Below the pieces are notes generated by a model. The model worked only from the letters and a program-made list of their open reading frames with translations, made no database searches and had not been told where the DNA came from. A DNA stretch of 64,000 nucleotides from DLKC01 sp002478885 (GTDB taxonomy: Bacteria > Bacteroidota > Bacteroidia > Chitinophagales > Chitinophagaceae): the NCBI GenBank assembly GCA_046329585.1, contig JAXLUI010000001.1, positions 620,001-684,000 on the forward strand, written 5' to 3'. This document shows, one piece after another, positions 34,568 to 43,984 of this stretch (within the stretch, counting starts at the first letter, position 1; each line of letters begins with the position of its first letter). The translations under genes were made by a program, and so were the position numbers.

Positions 34568-34589
34568 AGGCATTCCTAAATACACACTA

Positions 34590-35672
34590 ATGAGTAACCC
34601 TATCAAGACCGCTGTTGTTGGATTCGGTGCAGCAGGCAAGTTCATGCACTCCCCTTTTATTAAAACACAACCCGGTCACTTTGATGTAGTTGCCGTGCTT
34701 GAAAGACATAGAAATGAGTCTGCGGCGCTCTTCCCGGCTGCACGTATTGTGCGGAATTTGGAAGAACTTTTACAGATAGATGAACTTGAACTGGTGGTAA
34801 TCACCACGCCAAATGACACGCATTTTCCGTATTCAAAAGCAGCAATGCTGGCTGGCAAACATGTGGTGGTTGACAAACCGTTCACCATAACTTCAGGTGA
34901 CGCATTGGCATTGATCGATGTAGCCAGTCAAACCGGCAAAATGCTCAGCGTTTTCCAGAACCGGCGTTACGTGACCGACTTTATCACCATTGCAGAAATA
35001 CTCAAAAAAAATATGCTGGGCATGGTTCACAGCTACGAGGCGCATTATCATCGCTATCGCCCCGAAGCAAAACCAAATGCATGGCGGGAAGAACCAGACC
35101 CTGGTTCCGGCATTTTATACGACCTGGGTGCGCACATCATTGACCAGGCCTTGTATTTATTCGGGTTACCAAAAAATATTACTGCTGATGTACGCCTCCA
35201 AAGGCCACATGCAAGAACGGTTGATAACTTTGAAGTGCAGCTGGATTACGGCTTTAATAAGGTAACGCTGAAGAGTGGCATGCTTGTTCGTGAACCCGGC
35301 CCCCGTTACATGATACACGGCACTAGTGGATCGTTTCTTAAGTCAGGCGAAGACCCTCAGGAGGTGTTTTTGCGTGCCGGCAAACTGCCAAACGAGGTAC
35401 CCAACTGGGGCTATGAGGATAGCTCCATGTATGGCCTTTTGCATACAGAATTCGAGAGCCGCATTATCAGGGAGAAATATCCAAGTTCAAAAGGCGATTA
35501 TGGTTATTACTACCAGAATATTTATAAAACCATCCGTGAGCAAATGCCTTTGCGTGAGCGACCTGAGCATGGTTATAACACGATCAAACTAATCGAACTC
35601 GCCATGCAAAGCAGTGAGAAGAAAGCAACCATTGCTTGTGAAGGTCTTATCGATTGCGGCTACCCGTTTTAG
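34590..35672 (+). CDS. Gfo/Idh/MocA-family oxidoreductase
   Basis: A 360-residue cytoplasmic protein. The Rossmann motif GFGAAGKFMHSP (about 11-22) binds NAD(P). HVVVDKPFT carries the conserved Lys of the EKP-type motif. EPDPGSGILYDLGAHIIDQALYLFG contains the substrate-side Asp and His. Relatives oxidise sugars, inositols or biliverdin. The exact substrate is not evident. Confidence 0.9.
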   Translation: MSNPIKTAVVGFGAAGKFMHSPFIKTQPGHFDVVAVLERHRNESAALFPAARIVRNLEELLQIDELELVVITTPNDTHFPYSKAAMLAGKHVVVDKPFTITSGDALALIDVASQTGKMLSVFQNRRYVTDFITIAEILKKNMLGMVHSYEAHYHRYRPEAKPNAWREEPDPGSGILYDLGAHIIDQALYLFGLPKNITADVRLQRPHARTVDNFEVQLDYGFNKVTLKSGMLVREPGPRYMIHGTSGSFLKSGEDPQEVFLRAGKLPNEVPNWGYEDSSMYGLLHTEFESRIIREKYPSSKGDYGYYYQNIYKTIREQMPLRERPEHGYNTIKLIELAMQSSEKKATIACEGLIDCGYPF

Positions 35673-35739
35673 CGGTAAATTGGAGTGTTCTTTTGTTGTT
35701 GCCAGCTACTGTGCGCATGGCATAGCCGGTTGTGCAGTA

Positions 35740-35768
35740 GTGCCGGCTCATACAGCACAACTCACTTC
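35740..35768 (-). repeat. Truncated interspersed repeat unit
   Basis: A shortened variant unit: GCCGGCTC then CACAACTCACTT, in which the head lacks the TCA and part of the spacer. It may have been the left partner of the unit at 35854. The exact limits are uncertain. Confidence 0.4.
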
Positions 35769-35853
35769 AGGGTTCTGCCCGTTATTCACCACAAGATCAG
35801 TGTTCATTCTGCTGAAACAAGTTCGTAGTTGCAGGTTCTAGACTCAAGCGTAC

Positions 35854-35905
35854 AAGTGTGCGACGCAACGGAAGATGCTATAAAAAACAAATGCCGGGTA
35901 CATAA
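35854..35905 (+). repeat. Interspersed repeat unit
   Basis: The head AAGTGTGCGACGCAAC (35854-35869), GAAGATGC and tail GCCGGGTACATAA from 35893 (offset 39). It lies about 75 bases upstream of the serine hydrolase gene. Confidence 0.88.
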
Positions 35906-35978
35906 ATGATTTTATACCTGTTGCGAAACCTGTTCTTTGTATATATAGATTATCTTTCCGCTTTAATTTATTTTCAGC

Positions 35979-37493
35979 ATGAGAAATGTTTTCTTGGGGA
36001 TTGCATTGGTCTTTTTGAGTTGTTCCGAACTATTTGCCCAGCCTTCATTTATGACCGACAGCCTGGACAGTTACATTGAACGCGGCATGAAAGACTGGGA
36101 CATTCCCGGCCTGGCGATTGCAGTAGTTAAAGATGGCAAAGTGGTGGTAATGAAAGGTTATGGCGTTCGTGACCTTGGTACAAAAGAACCGGTTGACGAG
36201 AATACTTTATTTATGATCGCCAGCAATAGCAAATTGTTTACGGCAACTTCATTGGCGCAACTCGAGTATGATAAACAGCTTTCTCTGGATGATAAGATTA
36301 CCAAATATTTTCCACTTTTCAGGCTTGCTGACCGTAATACAAACGATCTTGTTACCATAAGAGATATGCTAAGCCATCACCTTGGCACCAAAACCTTCCA
36401 GGGCGATTTCACTTTTTGGAATTCAGCTCTTACCCGCCAACAGATAATGGATAAAATGAAGCTGTTAAAGCCCTCGCAAAACTTCCGGCAGAGCTATGGT
36501 TATTGCAACAGTTGTTTTTTAACAGCGGGTGAAATTATTCCGGTAGTGTCGGGAAAGCCATGGGAAGTTTATGTGTACGACAGCCTTGTTGAGCCGCTGG
36601 GCATGAGCCATACACAAACACTGGGATATAACATGTCGCAAATGCCTGATGCTGCACGGCCTTACAGCAACGCATTTTACGACAGCCTGCAATTACTGCC
36701 ATATGATCTTGTTGATAACCTTGCTCCTGCCGGCAGCATGGTGAGTTGTGTAAGTGATATAGCCCATTGGCTACAGATGCAGCTTGACAGTGGTCGTTAT
36801 GAAGGTAAACAGGTATTGCCATGGGCCGTGGTTAAGCGCACACGTGAAATGCAGACGATTGTCAGCAGCACAAAATCGGGCTACTACCCTTCCAACTACT
36901 ATGGTTACGGAATGGGTATTTTTCAAAGGGACTATAATGGCCGGCAGGTATTCTGGCACACCGGCGGGGCAGATGGCTTTGTAACCAACACTTGCTTTGT
37001 TCCAGAAGAAAATCTTGGAATAACAATTTTAACCAACAACGACAATCAGAACTTTTTTGAAGCCTTGCGTTATATGATACTTGATGCTTACCTCGACATG
37101 CCATATTTCGACAGAAGCGCTATGCAGTTGGAATGGTTTGCAAAAGAACGGCATGAAAGCCTCAATAGAATAACAGCATTAAAGGCAAGGCTAAAGGGAC
37201 AAAAACCTTCGATGCCACTAATTAATTATTCGGGAACTTATGATAATGAGCTTTATGGTTTCATCAGCATCGTACCAGATGGAGAGGATCTTAAAATAAA
37301 ATTCCTCGGTCACAAAAATCTAGTAGCAAAACTTCAATACATGGATAACGATGAATGGCTGATGACTTATAACAATCCCGCCTTTGGAATATTTCCGATT
37401 AAGTTTAAAACCGAATTCGGGAGGGTTTCTTCAGTTGATATAAAGATGAACGACTTTATAGAATACGACGCATACACATTTATAAAAAATTAA
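35979..37493 (+). CDS. Serine hydrolase, beta-lactamase class C / PBP4* family
   Basis: A 504-residue protein with a signal peptide (1-21). SXXK is S82-NSK85 within MIASNSKLFTA. The YXN motif appears as YGYCNS near residue 173. HTGGADGF near residue 328 is the HXG/KTG equivalent. A C-terminal all-beta domain (about 410-504, SGTYDNELYGFISIV) is of the DUF3471 type. Relatives are peptidases or esterases, so true beta-lactam hydrolysis need not be the function. Confidence 0.88.
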   Translation: MRNVFLGIALVFLSCSELFAQPSFMTDSLDSYIERGMKDWDIPGLAIAVVKDGKVVVMKGYGVRDLGTKEPVDENTLFMIASNSKLFTATSLAQLEYDKQLSLDDKITKYFPLFRLADRNTNDLVTIRDMLSHHLGTKTFQGDFTFWNSALTRQQIMDKMKLLKPSQNFRQSYGYCNSCFLTAGEIIPVVSGKPWEVYVYDSLVEPLGMSHTQTLGYNMSQMPDAARPYSNAFYDSLQLLPYDLVDNLAPAGSMVSCVSDIAHWLQMQLDSGRYEGKQVLPWAVVKRTREMQTIVSSTKSGYYPSNYYGYGMGIFQRDYNGRQVFWHTGGADGFVTNTCFVPEENLGITILTNNDNQNFFEALRYMILDAYLDMPYFDRSAMQLEWFAKERHESLNRITALKARLKGQKPSMPLINYSGTYDNELYGFISIVPDGEDLKIKFLGHKNLVAKLQYMDNDEWLMTYNNPAFGIFPIKFKTEFGRVSSVDIKMNDFIEYDAYTFIKN

Positions 37494-37518
37494 AGCCCCG
37501 ATTTAAACAGTTTAAATA

Positions 37519-38823
37519 ATGCACATGAGAAGATTTCTTTTTATCCTGTTGTGTTTCCCATTTTTTTCCACCGCCCAGAATACTGATGCTGAGCTTGATA
37601 AAAATATTGCTGAGATAAAACCAGAGGTGATCAATTGGAGGCGCTACTTACACCAACATCCCGAACTTTCGAACCGCGAGTATAACACAGCCGCCTATGT
37701 GGCAGCCTATTTGAAAAAACTCGGGCTTGAGGTACAGGCCGGTGTTGGCAAAACAGGTGTTGTTGGTATCTTAAAGGGTGGCAAACCCGGACCGGTAATC
37801 GCGCTGCGTGCCGATATGGACGGGCTGCCAGTGTTTGAAAGAGTAAATATTCCTTTCGCCTCCAAGGATAGCGGTGACTATCTTGGCCAGAAAGTCCCCA
37901 TTATGCACGCCTGTGGCCATGATACCCATGTTGCCATTTTAATGGGCACTGCAGAAGTACTTTCGAAAATGAAAGGCCAGGTTGCAGGCACTATTAAATT
38001 TATTTTCCAGCCAGCTGAAGAAGGCCCGCCTGGCGATGAAGAAGGGGGTGCTCCGCTGATGATAAAAGAAGGGGTAATGGATAATCCCAAGGTCGACGTT
38101 GTATTCGGCTTGCATATTAATTCGCAAACACCTATTGGGCAAATAAGATATACCAGCGGTGGCACTATGGCTGCCAGCGACTGGTTTACTATAAAAGTAA
38201 AAGGCCGCTCTTCTCATGGTTCGCAGCCATGGAGCGGTATAGATCCTGTCGTGGTATCAGCACAAATCATCACTGGTTTGCAAACGATTGTAAGCCGGCA
38301 GGAAAATTTAACCAAAGACCCTGTGGTAATAACAGTTGGCAAGATCCACAGTGGTGTAAGAAGTAACATTATTCCAGAAGAAGTGATCATGGAAGGAACT
38401 ATAAGAACGCTCGATAAGGATATGAGAAAAGACGTCCAAAGTCGCATAATTACTACCGCAACGAAGATTGCCGAGGCTTCTGGAGCGACGGCGGATGTAT
38501 CTGTCTCCGGGAAAACAGAACTTACCTACAACGATCCGGCTTTAGTAAAAATGATGTTGCCTTCTATCGAAAAAGCAGCAGGTGCCGAAAATGTGGCTTC
38601 ACAAAATGCAGTTACTGGTTCGGAAGACTTTTCGTTTTATGGATTGCATGCCCCTGCATTTTTCTTTTTTCTTGGAGGAATGCCGGCCGGCGCAGATCCG
38701 GTTACAACACCGGCACATCACACTCCTGATTTTTACATCGATGACAGCAGACTGGATGTAGGTGTTAAGGTTTTTTGCCAGCTGGTATTTGATTATGGCA
38801 GGCAAAAAGCTGCAAAGCAGTAG
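37519..38823 (+). CDS. M20-family metallopeptidase/amidohydrolase
   Basis: A 434-residue protein with a signal peptide (about 1-20), so periplasmic. HACGHDTHVA and QPAEEGPPGDEEGGA carry the metal ligands and catalytic Glu. GSEDFSFYG near residue 373 and the C-terminal TPAHHTPDFYIDDS complete the hippurate/indole-acetyl-amidohydrolase pattern. It follows the serine hydrolase gene by 25 bases and may be cotranscribed. An ATG two codons further in is an equally possible start. Confidence 0.9.
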   Translation: MHMRRFLFILLCFPFFSTAQNTDAELDKNIAEIKPEVINWRRYLHQHPELSNREYNTAAYVAAYLKKLGLEVQAGVGKTGVVGILKGGKPGPVIALRADMDGLPVFERVNIPFASKDSGDYLGQKVPIMHACGHDTHVAILMGTAEVLSKMKGQVAGTIKFIFQPAEEGPPGDEEGGAPLMIKEGVMDNPKVDVVFGLHINSQTPIGQIRYTSGGTMAASDWFTIKVKGRSSHGSQPWSGIDPVVVSAQIITGLQTIVSRQENLTKDPVVITVGKIHSGVRSNIIPEEVIMEGTIRTLDKDMRKDVQSRIITTATKIAEASGATADVSVSGKTELTYNDPALVKMMLPSIEKAAGAENVASQNAVTGSEDFSFYGLHAPAFFFFLGGMPAGADPVTTPAHHTPDFYIDDSRLDVGVKVFCQLVFDYGRQKAAKQ

Positions 38824-39072
38824 CTGCCTGCCGTAGGTGCCAAACTCTTAAATTCCAAACGCAGGAGCAGCGTTCATTTGAATTAAATTCAAGCAGATAT
38901 AACAATTTAAAGAAAATACAATTTGTCTTTCAGGCAATTATTAATATTATTGCATCGATTTTTGAACCCCGAATAAGGGTATGTAAAAAAATTACCGGTT
39001 CTGTTGTATTAATGCTGCACGCATATTGTTTAATTTTTAAATCTTAAATTTCCTTATCAGAAAGTAACACAC

Positions 39073-39711
39073 ATGAAAAAGGTATTATTACTACTCACAA
39101 TATCCATGATCTGCACTTATGTAAAAGCACAGTCACCATACAATCAGAATAAAACTTATTTATATGGCTATGGTGCGGCCAACATCGCATCTCTATACCA
39201 ATCATCCAGCAATAGCAGCGTTGAGAAATTTAAAGCAATTTGGGCACCTAAAATAGCACTTGCAGTTCGCCACGAATATGCAATTTCAAAGGTTGGATAC
39301 GAATTTGGCGTTCAGGCAACGGAAAAAGGTGCTAAATTTTCTTTGACTGATCAAACAGTTCGTCTGGACTATGCGCAGGCCTACGCTGATTTTCTTTTGT
39401 ATTTCCCCTTGACGCACAACAATACTTTCTACTGTGGTGGCGGATTTTTTGGAGGTTACGCATTCCGCAGTAAAATTGATTCTGCCGGAAGCAGCCATAC
39501 AATTGAATTCGGTGATAAATGGAAGGCCGTCGACGCAGGTCTGCAGTTGAAAGCAATGGTGAGCCTTAATGACAGGTTAACAGTCGGTGCAGAATACAGT
39601 TTCGGTTTCTTCCCAGCTTATTACACTACCGACGTCCGCGGTATAGATAATAACGGCAATAACTCGGTGCTATCGCTTACACTCGGTTTAAGATTGATAC
39701 GTTTTAGATAA
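39073..39711 (+). CDS. Small outer-membrane beta-barrel protein
   Basis: A 212-residue protein with a signal peptide (cleavage near VKAQ). Alternating strands with aromatic girdles (VRLDYAQAYADFLLYFPL, NTFYCGGGFFGGYAF, RLTVGAEYSFGFFPAYY) end in LGLRLIRFR. It is typical of the eight-strand OmpA-barrel-like porins of Bacteroidota. No function is evident. The 249 bases upstream hold no other feature I recognise. Confidence 0.75.
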   Translation: MKKVLLLLTISMICTYVKAQSPYNQNKTYLYGYGAANIASLYQSSSNSSVEKFKAIWAPKIALAVRHEYAISKVGYEFGVQATEKGAKFSLTDQTVRLDYAQAYADFLLYFPLTHNNTFYCGGGFFGGYAFRSKIDSAGSSHTIEFGDKWKAVDAGLQLKAMVSLNDRLTVGAEYSFGFFPAYYTTDVRGIDNNGNNSVLSLTLGLRLIRFR

Positions 39712-39730
39712 TTTTTCCCCTGGTTTCAGG

Positions 39731-39770
39731 CAATAAAAAACCCTTTTTGTTTCAAAAGGGTTTTTTATTG
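39731..39770. terminator. Bidirectional terminator
   Basis: A perfect 17-bp stem (39731-39747 with 39754-39770) with GGG/CCC core, A-run before and T-run after. It serves the barrel gene on the plus strand and the YggS gene on the minus strand. Confidence 0.92.
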
Positions 39771-39778
39771 CCATCATA

Positions 39779-40444
39779 TTAAACTCTTGATCCAAAAAGC
39801 AAGCTTCCGATCCTTACCATGCTGCTGCCTTCTTCAACAGCGATCTTGTAATCGCTGCTCATACCCATGCTCAGGTTATCAAACTGCGTAAAATAACGAG
39901 CCTTATACTCGTCGAAAATATTTTTTAACCCACTTAGCTCCTTTCGTATTACAGCTTCGTCATTAGTCAATGACGCCATACCCATCAGCCCCCGGATATG
40001 CACAAAAGGCAATTGTTCGCCCGTTAAATTCACGATCGCTTCATCCAGTTCAGCACGGCTAAAGCCAAATTTTGTCTCTTCCTGCGCAATATGAACCTGC
40101 AGCAGGCAATTAATCTGTCTTTGCAGTTTCGCTGCTTGCTTGTTTATTTCCTTGAGTAATTTATAGCTGTCAACCCCATGTATCATGTACACAAAAGGTA
40201 AAATAAATTTTACCTTGTTACTTTGCAAATGCCCGATGAAATGCCATCTGATATCTTGTGGCAACTGCGACTGCTTATCCCGTAGTTCCTGCACATAATT
40301 CTCTCCAAAATCGCGCTGCCCTAATTCATAAAGAGCAAGAATATCGGCAACGGGTTTTGTCTTACTTACCGCAATCAATTCAACTTTTTGTGAGTCTAAA
40401 AAATCTTTCAGCGCCATCCACGCATCCTTATTAACTGGCATCAT
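39779..40444 (-). CDS. YggS-family pyridoxal-phosphate homeostasis protein
   Basis: A 221-residue cytoplasmic PLP-binding protein. ELIAVSKTKP contains the PLP lysine, HFIGHLQSNKVKF and SMGMSSDYKIAVEEGSSMVRIGSLLFG the phosphate-binding end. Family members buffer PLP and affect amino-acid metabolism without a known enzyme reaction. It is a single gene. Confidence 0.95.
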   Translation of the reverse strand: MMPVNKDAWMALKDFLDSQKVELIAVSKTKPVADILALYELGQRDFGENYVQELRDKQSQLPQDIRWHFIGHLQSNKVKFILPFVYMIHGVDSYKLLKEINKQAAKLQRQINCLLQVHIAQEETKFGFSRAELDEAIVNLTGEQLPFVHIRGLMGMASLTNDEAVIRKELSGLKNIFDEYKARYFTQFDNLSMGMSSDYKIAVEEGSSMVRIGSLLFGSRV

Positions 40445-40625
40445 TGTCTTTTTCTGGTGGCGGTAAAATTAAAGCAATGCCAGCTTATAAATGGCAGCTT
40501 TGAATAGGTGACATTAAAACTGAGGCTTTTTGTAACCAGCTTTTAAGCTTTATGGCATCACCTGTTGCCACGCTCGGTTCAAAGTTCCGCTTTCATGGCA
40601 ACAGCAAATTTTCATGGAAACAAAA

Positions 40626-41075
40626 CTACATATCCGGAATATTCGGCTCAACCAGTTTGGCAAGCTTTTCCAGTGATTCCTGCCAACCCAGGTAACACAT
40701 CTCAACGGGTATCATTGGCGGAATATTCTCCTGCACAATTTTCAAATCTGTGCCAACCATCACTTTCTGCAGCCAAACAGAAGTCATCATTTCACCAGGC
40801 ATATTGGGGTCATCGAACATATCGGTGTACTTAATAAACTCGTTTGACCTTATCTCAATATATTTCCCACCAAAAGAATGCCCGTTACCCGTTGTAAAGT
40901 TTTGAAATGACATCTTATAAATTCCCCCGGTTTCTGGTTGTATTTCATGTACCGTACAAAGAAATCCATACGGAGGAAGCCATGCTGCCAGTGCACCGGC
41001 CTCGGTAAATGCACGAAATATCTTTTCAGGGGGAGCCTTAATCACCCTATGCAACGAAACACTGTTATTTGACAT
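40626..41075 (-). CDS. SRPBCC-family (AHSA1-like) protein
   Basis: A 149-residue START/Bet v1-like fold: VSLHRVIKAPPEKIFRAFTEAGALAAWLPP, then GGKYIEIRSNEFIKYTDMF, with C-terminal LGWQESLEKLAKLVE. Members bind hydrophobic ligands or act on toxins. It is the first or second of several small genes on the minus strand. Confidence 0.88.
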   Translation of the reverse strand: MSNNSVSLHRVIKAPPEKIFRAFTEAGALAAWLPPYGFLCTVHEIQPETGGIYKMSFQNFTTGNGHSFGGKYIEIRSNEFIKYTDMFDDPNMPGEMMTSVWLQKVMVGTDLKIVQENIPPMIPVEMCYLGWQESLEKLAKLVEPNIPDM

Positions 41076-41146
41076 ATGTGTCCTTATTTAGTTTTTAATA
41101 ATAGTTTTTGCAATAATACTCTCAGCAAAAAAACTGCCGCAATTAA

Positions 41147-41707
41147 TCATTTTTTTATTTCATACCACAGTTCGACCATACCATTTCTGTAGGCGGTTGT
41201 GTTCTTCAGGTGCAATGGCTGCTCTAGTCCCAGTCCATCTAAAAACAATAAACCTTTACCCAAAATAATCGGCAGGATGGATATTCTGATTTCATCTGCA
41301 AGTTTTAATCGCAGAAAGCTTTTACATAGTTCAGCACCGCCGGCAACCCATGTATTTTTATAACGCGGTCTTATCCTGTCGTTTACGAGTGTATGCAGAT
41401 CTCCGTAATAAAGCTCAACACTATGCCGCTCAACAGGTAGGCTTCTGGCGCTAACAACAACAACTGGAACATCCCCATATGCCCAACCATATTGCCGCGA
41501 CAGCTCCAAAGCGTGTTCGTAAGTGCGGGAACCCATCACAAAACAATCGATGGTTTTCATGAACCCGGCCACATCAACATCCTCCCCGGCTACTCCCTTC
41601 TCATAAACATCTGTTGTTTCAAACCAAGAAACACTGTTATCCTGTTTTGCGATAATGCCGTCGACACTTGACACTATATGTATCGTTATCCTGGATGCGT
41701 CTGTCAT
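41147..41707 (-). CDS. RibD C-terminal / dihydrofolate reductase-like protein
   Basis: A 186-residue protein with the DHFR-like fold of RibD_C: ITIHIVSSVDGIIAKQDN, VMGSRTYEHALEL, TWVAGGAELCKSFLRLKLADEIRISILPIILGKGL, in which GGAEL and PIILGKG are the signature blocks. NAD(P)H-dependent reduction is likely, but the substrate (antibiotic, pterin, other) is unknown. Confidence 0.88.
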   Translation of the reverse strand: MTDASRITIHIVSSVDGIIAKQDNSVSWFETTDVYEKGVAGEDVDVAGFMKTIDCFVMGSRTYEHALELSRQYGWAYGDVPVVVVSARSLPVERHSVELYYGDLHTLVNDRIRPRYKNTWVAGGAELCKSFLRLKLADEIRISILPIILGKGLLFLDGLGLEQPLHLKNTTAYRNGMVELWYEIKK

Positions 41708-41754
41708 GCTTTCCTTTGATATTTATATTGGCGTTACTGAGTTTTTTCGTAGCA

Positions 41755-42282
41755 TCATTTTGTTGTAGTGGCGCCCGTTTGTTTGCCCAGCTTTTCATAG
41801 GATTCATCATTCGGCTCCCACAATTCAACCTTGTTGCCCTCTACATCTATAATGTGAACGAACTTTCCATATTCAACCGCCTCGATACTGTCAGCTATTG
41901 TTACGTTTTCTTTTTTCAACTGCCGAACCAACGCTTCCAGGTCATGTACCCGATAATTAATCATGAAGTCCTTCGTTGAAGGCTCAAAATATTTTGTCTT
42001 TTCAGAAAACGGGCTCCATTGCGTAAAGCCTTTTTTTGTGCTGTCAGCGCCCTGCCTCCATTCGAAGACTGCTCCATATTCATTGGTGTTCAAACCGAGG
42101 TGCGTTTTATACCAGTCCCGCATTTTTTGAGGGTCTGCACATTTGAAAAAGATGCCACCAATTCCTGTTACCCTTTTCAGCGGCGCATCGCTTTCTCCGG
42201 AGTCACCAACCCATGATCTGAATGCAAAGCCTCCGGCAAATGCCATTACCAGTAAAGCAGTCATTAATATTTTTCTTTTCAT
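41755..42282 (-). CDS. VOC-superfamily protein with N-terminal export signal
   Basis: A 175-residue protein. MKRKILMTALLVMAFAGGFAF is a signal or anchor segment and sets the start; the frame is open back to 42381. The remainder is a glyoxalase/bleomycin-resistance fold: GIGGIFFKCADPQKMRDWYKTHLGL, MINYRVHDLEALVRQLKKENV, VHIIDVEGNKVELWEPND. Most VOC proteins of this type are cytoplasmic, so an exported one is unusual. Metal-ligand and catalytic activity are not verified. Confidence 0.78.
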   Translation of the reverse strand: MKRKILMTALLVMAFAGGFAFRSWVGDSGESDAPLKRVTGIGGIFFKCADPQKMRDWYKTHLGLNTNEYGAVFEWRQGADSTKKGFTQWSPFSEKTKYFEPSTKDFMINYRVHDLEALVRQLKKENVTIADSIEAVEYGKFVHIIDVEGNKVELWEPNDESYEKLGKQTGATTTK

Positions 42283-42366
42283 TTTATGGAAATTAAAATC
42301 TGCAAATGATCGTAGGCATTTTTCCTTTTTGTGCAGCCCCTGTATTGCCATGAAAAACAGGAGCAC

Positions 42367-42417
42367 AAGAGAGTGACACAACCACCGCTGCTATTGGCAC
42401 AGCTGCCGGTTATATAG
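42367..42417 (+). repeat. Interspersed repeat unit, variant head
   Basis: The head AAGAGAGTGACACAAC (42367-42382) and tail GCCGGTTATATA from 42405. It lies tail-first about 33 bases from the stop codon of the DUF2200 gene. Confidence 0.8.
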
Positions 42418-42450
42418 TGCCGCTCTATGGTAATTTTATTGCGGCCGCTA

Positions 42451-42819
42451 CTACCCTGCCGCCCGTAAAATTTTTTCCATTTTGCGCCCTTTCGCTAATT
42501 CATCTACGAGTTTATCAAGATACCGCACCTGCTGTGTCAGCGGGTTTTTAATATCTTCCACCCGGTAGCCACAAATCGTACCGGTGATCAAGTGCGCATT
42601 GGCATTGATTTTCGCGTGCTGAAAAAAAGTCTCAAAACTCACTTTGTTTTCAATGAGCCCCTGTATTTTCTTGTTATCGTAGCCGGTTAGCCAGCTGATA
42701 ACTTCGCGCAACTCCTGTTCTGTTCTGTTTTTCTTTTCAACTTTTGCAACGTAATGCGGGTATACCGAAGCAAAGGTCATTTTGGCCATACGCTCGTCGT
42801 GATTGTTTGCGCTATTCAT
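42451..42819 (-). CDS. DUF2200 family protein
   Basis: A 122-residue protein. MTFASVYPHYVAKVEKKNRTEQEL and the DNKKIQGLI..NANAHLITGTICGYRVEDI pattern match DUF2200 proteins; the tail LVDELAKGRKMEKILR is typical too. Cytoplasmic; function is unknown. Confidence 0.85.
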   Translation of the reverse strand: MNSANNHDERMAKMTFASVYPHYVAKVEKKNRTEQELREVISWLTGYDNKKIQGLIENKVSFETFFQHAKINANAHLITGTICGYRVEDIKNPLTQQVRYLDKLVDELAKGRKMEKILRAAG

Positions 42820-42938
42820 AAGCTGTATTTCGATAGTGATTTTTTTAGTCGGGCTTTATTGCTTTAATTGGCCTTGTTTGATGGTTTCATTACGGTCCTG
42901 TTAAGGAATGAATGATTTGGGAGCACAGCCTGCACGGA

Positions 42939-43331
42939 TTATTTTAACCGGTCCAATCGTCCTTTCCTTTTCACGATGTTTTTATAATCCCACTGAATGT
43001 CTCTTGATTTTTTTAGCCAGCGTTTAAGCCGCCTCGCATCGATCTCATCAACCGTTGTAAAAAACACAGAAGCATCCTTAAACTTACCGCCTCTCATGTT
43101 TAACTCTTCTTCCTCAAAATCTGCGCCGCTCCAGAACATCAACCGCCACCCTGCTTTTTGCTTGCTATATCCCACAATAGGGTTTCCATCCAAAAACCAA
43201 ACGGGATGGGCATGCCAGATTTTATTCTCGGCATCTGGCAACGCATTACAAATACACTGTGCCAGTTTGTCGCAGATTGCCTTATCAAGTGCAGCCTGCT
43301 GATCGTTGTAAGTCTTTATTGCTTCATTCAT
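42939..43331 (-). CDS. DUF1801 (YdhG-like) family protein
   Basis: A 130-residue protein with the DUF1801 fold: WHAHPVWFLDGNPIVGYSKQKAGWRLMFWSGADFEEE, followed by RLKRWLKKSRDIQWDYKNIVK. Family members bind iron or act in frataxin-like roles in some species. The function here is unknown. Confidence 0.85.
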   Translation of the reverse strand: MNEAIKTYNDQQAALDKAICDKLAQCICNALPDAENKIWHAHPVWFLDGNPIVGYSKQKAGWRLMFWSGADFEEEELNMRGGKFKDASVFFTTVDEIDARRLKRWLKKSRDIQWDYKNIVKRKGRLDRLK

Positions 43332-43501
43332 TGTTGGTTAATTAAGATGGCGAGATGGCGCATGCTGCCAGCCATTTCAAATTTATTGATTTGCACTTTA
43401 CCGTTGCGGGAAGTTTTATCAGCGGCATTGTTATTATCGTAACGAAATTAACTGGCACCTTCTACCCCGAAAAAATTTCGGAGATAATACGAGGCCCCAT
43501 T

Positions 43502-43509
43502 TAATTTTG
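43502..43509 (+). promoter_or_regulatory. Promoter -7 box TAATTTTG
   Basis: It matches TAnnTTTG, with a possible -33 TTTCG at 43476-43480 (21-base spacer). It precedes the SnoaL-like gene by 22 bases. Confidence 0.55.
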
Positions 43510-43531
43510 TCACTTATTCATTAACCTAACT

Positions 43532-43912
43532 ATGGAAAAATTTACGCCTGTACTTTACAACTATTTCAAAGGGCTTGAAATGGGCGACACAGTAATGATA
43601 CTCGAAAGCTTTGCGGTAAACGCGATGATCCATTCCCCGCTGTACGGCGATGTGCCTGCAAAAGAATTTTACACAAAACTCTTTAACGATACCAGACAAT
43701 CAGACATTGCCTTGTTAAATATTTTTGAGGGTCGCGATAACAATTACACTGCCGCCGTTCACTTTAAATACCATTGGATTTTAAAAGATGGGACACCAAC
43801 GCATTTTGAATGCGTTGACATTTTTAAATTCGACGAAGAGCGCAAAATAGTTGACATGACCATTATTTACGACACGTCGAAATTAAGGTCGGCCTTTAAG
43901 CAGTTGGTTTAG
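43532..43912 (+). CDS. SnoaL-like / NTF2-fold protein
   Basis: A 126-residue protein. Cone-shaped NTF2 fold: YFKGLEMGDTVMILESFAVNAMIHSPLYGDVPAKEF and CVDIFKFDEERKIVDMTIIYDTS. Members are isomerases, hydrolases or ligand-binding proteins. A monocistronic unit with its own promoter and terminator. Confidence 0.82.
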   Translation: MEKFTPVLYNYFKGLEMGDTVMILESFAVNAMIHSPLYGDVPAKEFYTKLFNDTRQSDIALLNIFEGRDNNYTAAVHFKYHWILKDGTPTHFECVDIFKFDEERKIVDMTIIYDTSKLRSAFKQLV

Positions 43913-43933
43913 CAAATGACTTCATTAATAAAC

Positions 43934-43965
43934 AAAACCACCTGCGCGAAGCAAGTGGTTTTTAT
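43934..43965 (+). terminator. Terminator of the SnoaL-like gene
   Basis: Arms 43934-43945 and 43951-43962 form a 12-bp stem with one mismatch and a GCGAA loop, followed by T residues. It may also serve the convergent lipoprotein gene. Confidence 0.75.
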
Positions 43966-43984
43966 TCTAATCCCCCAAGCAATA

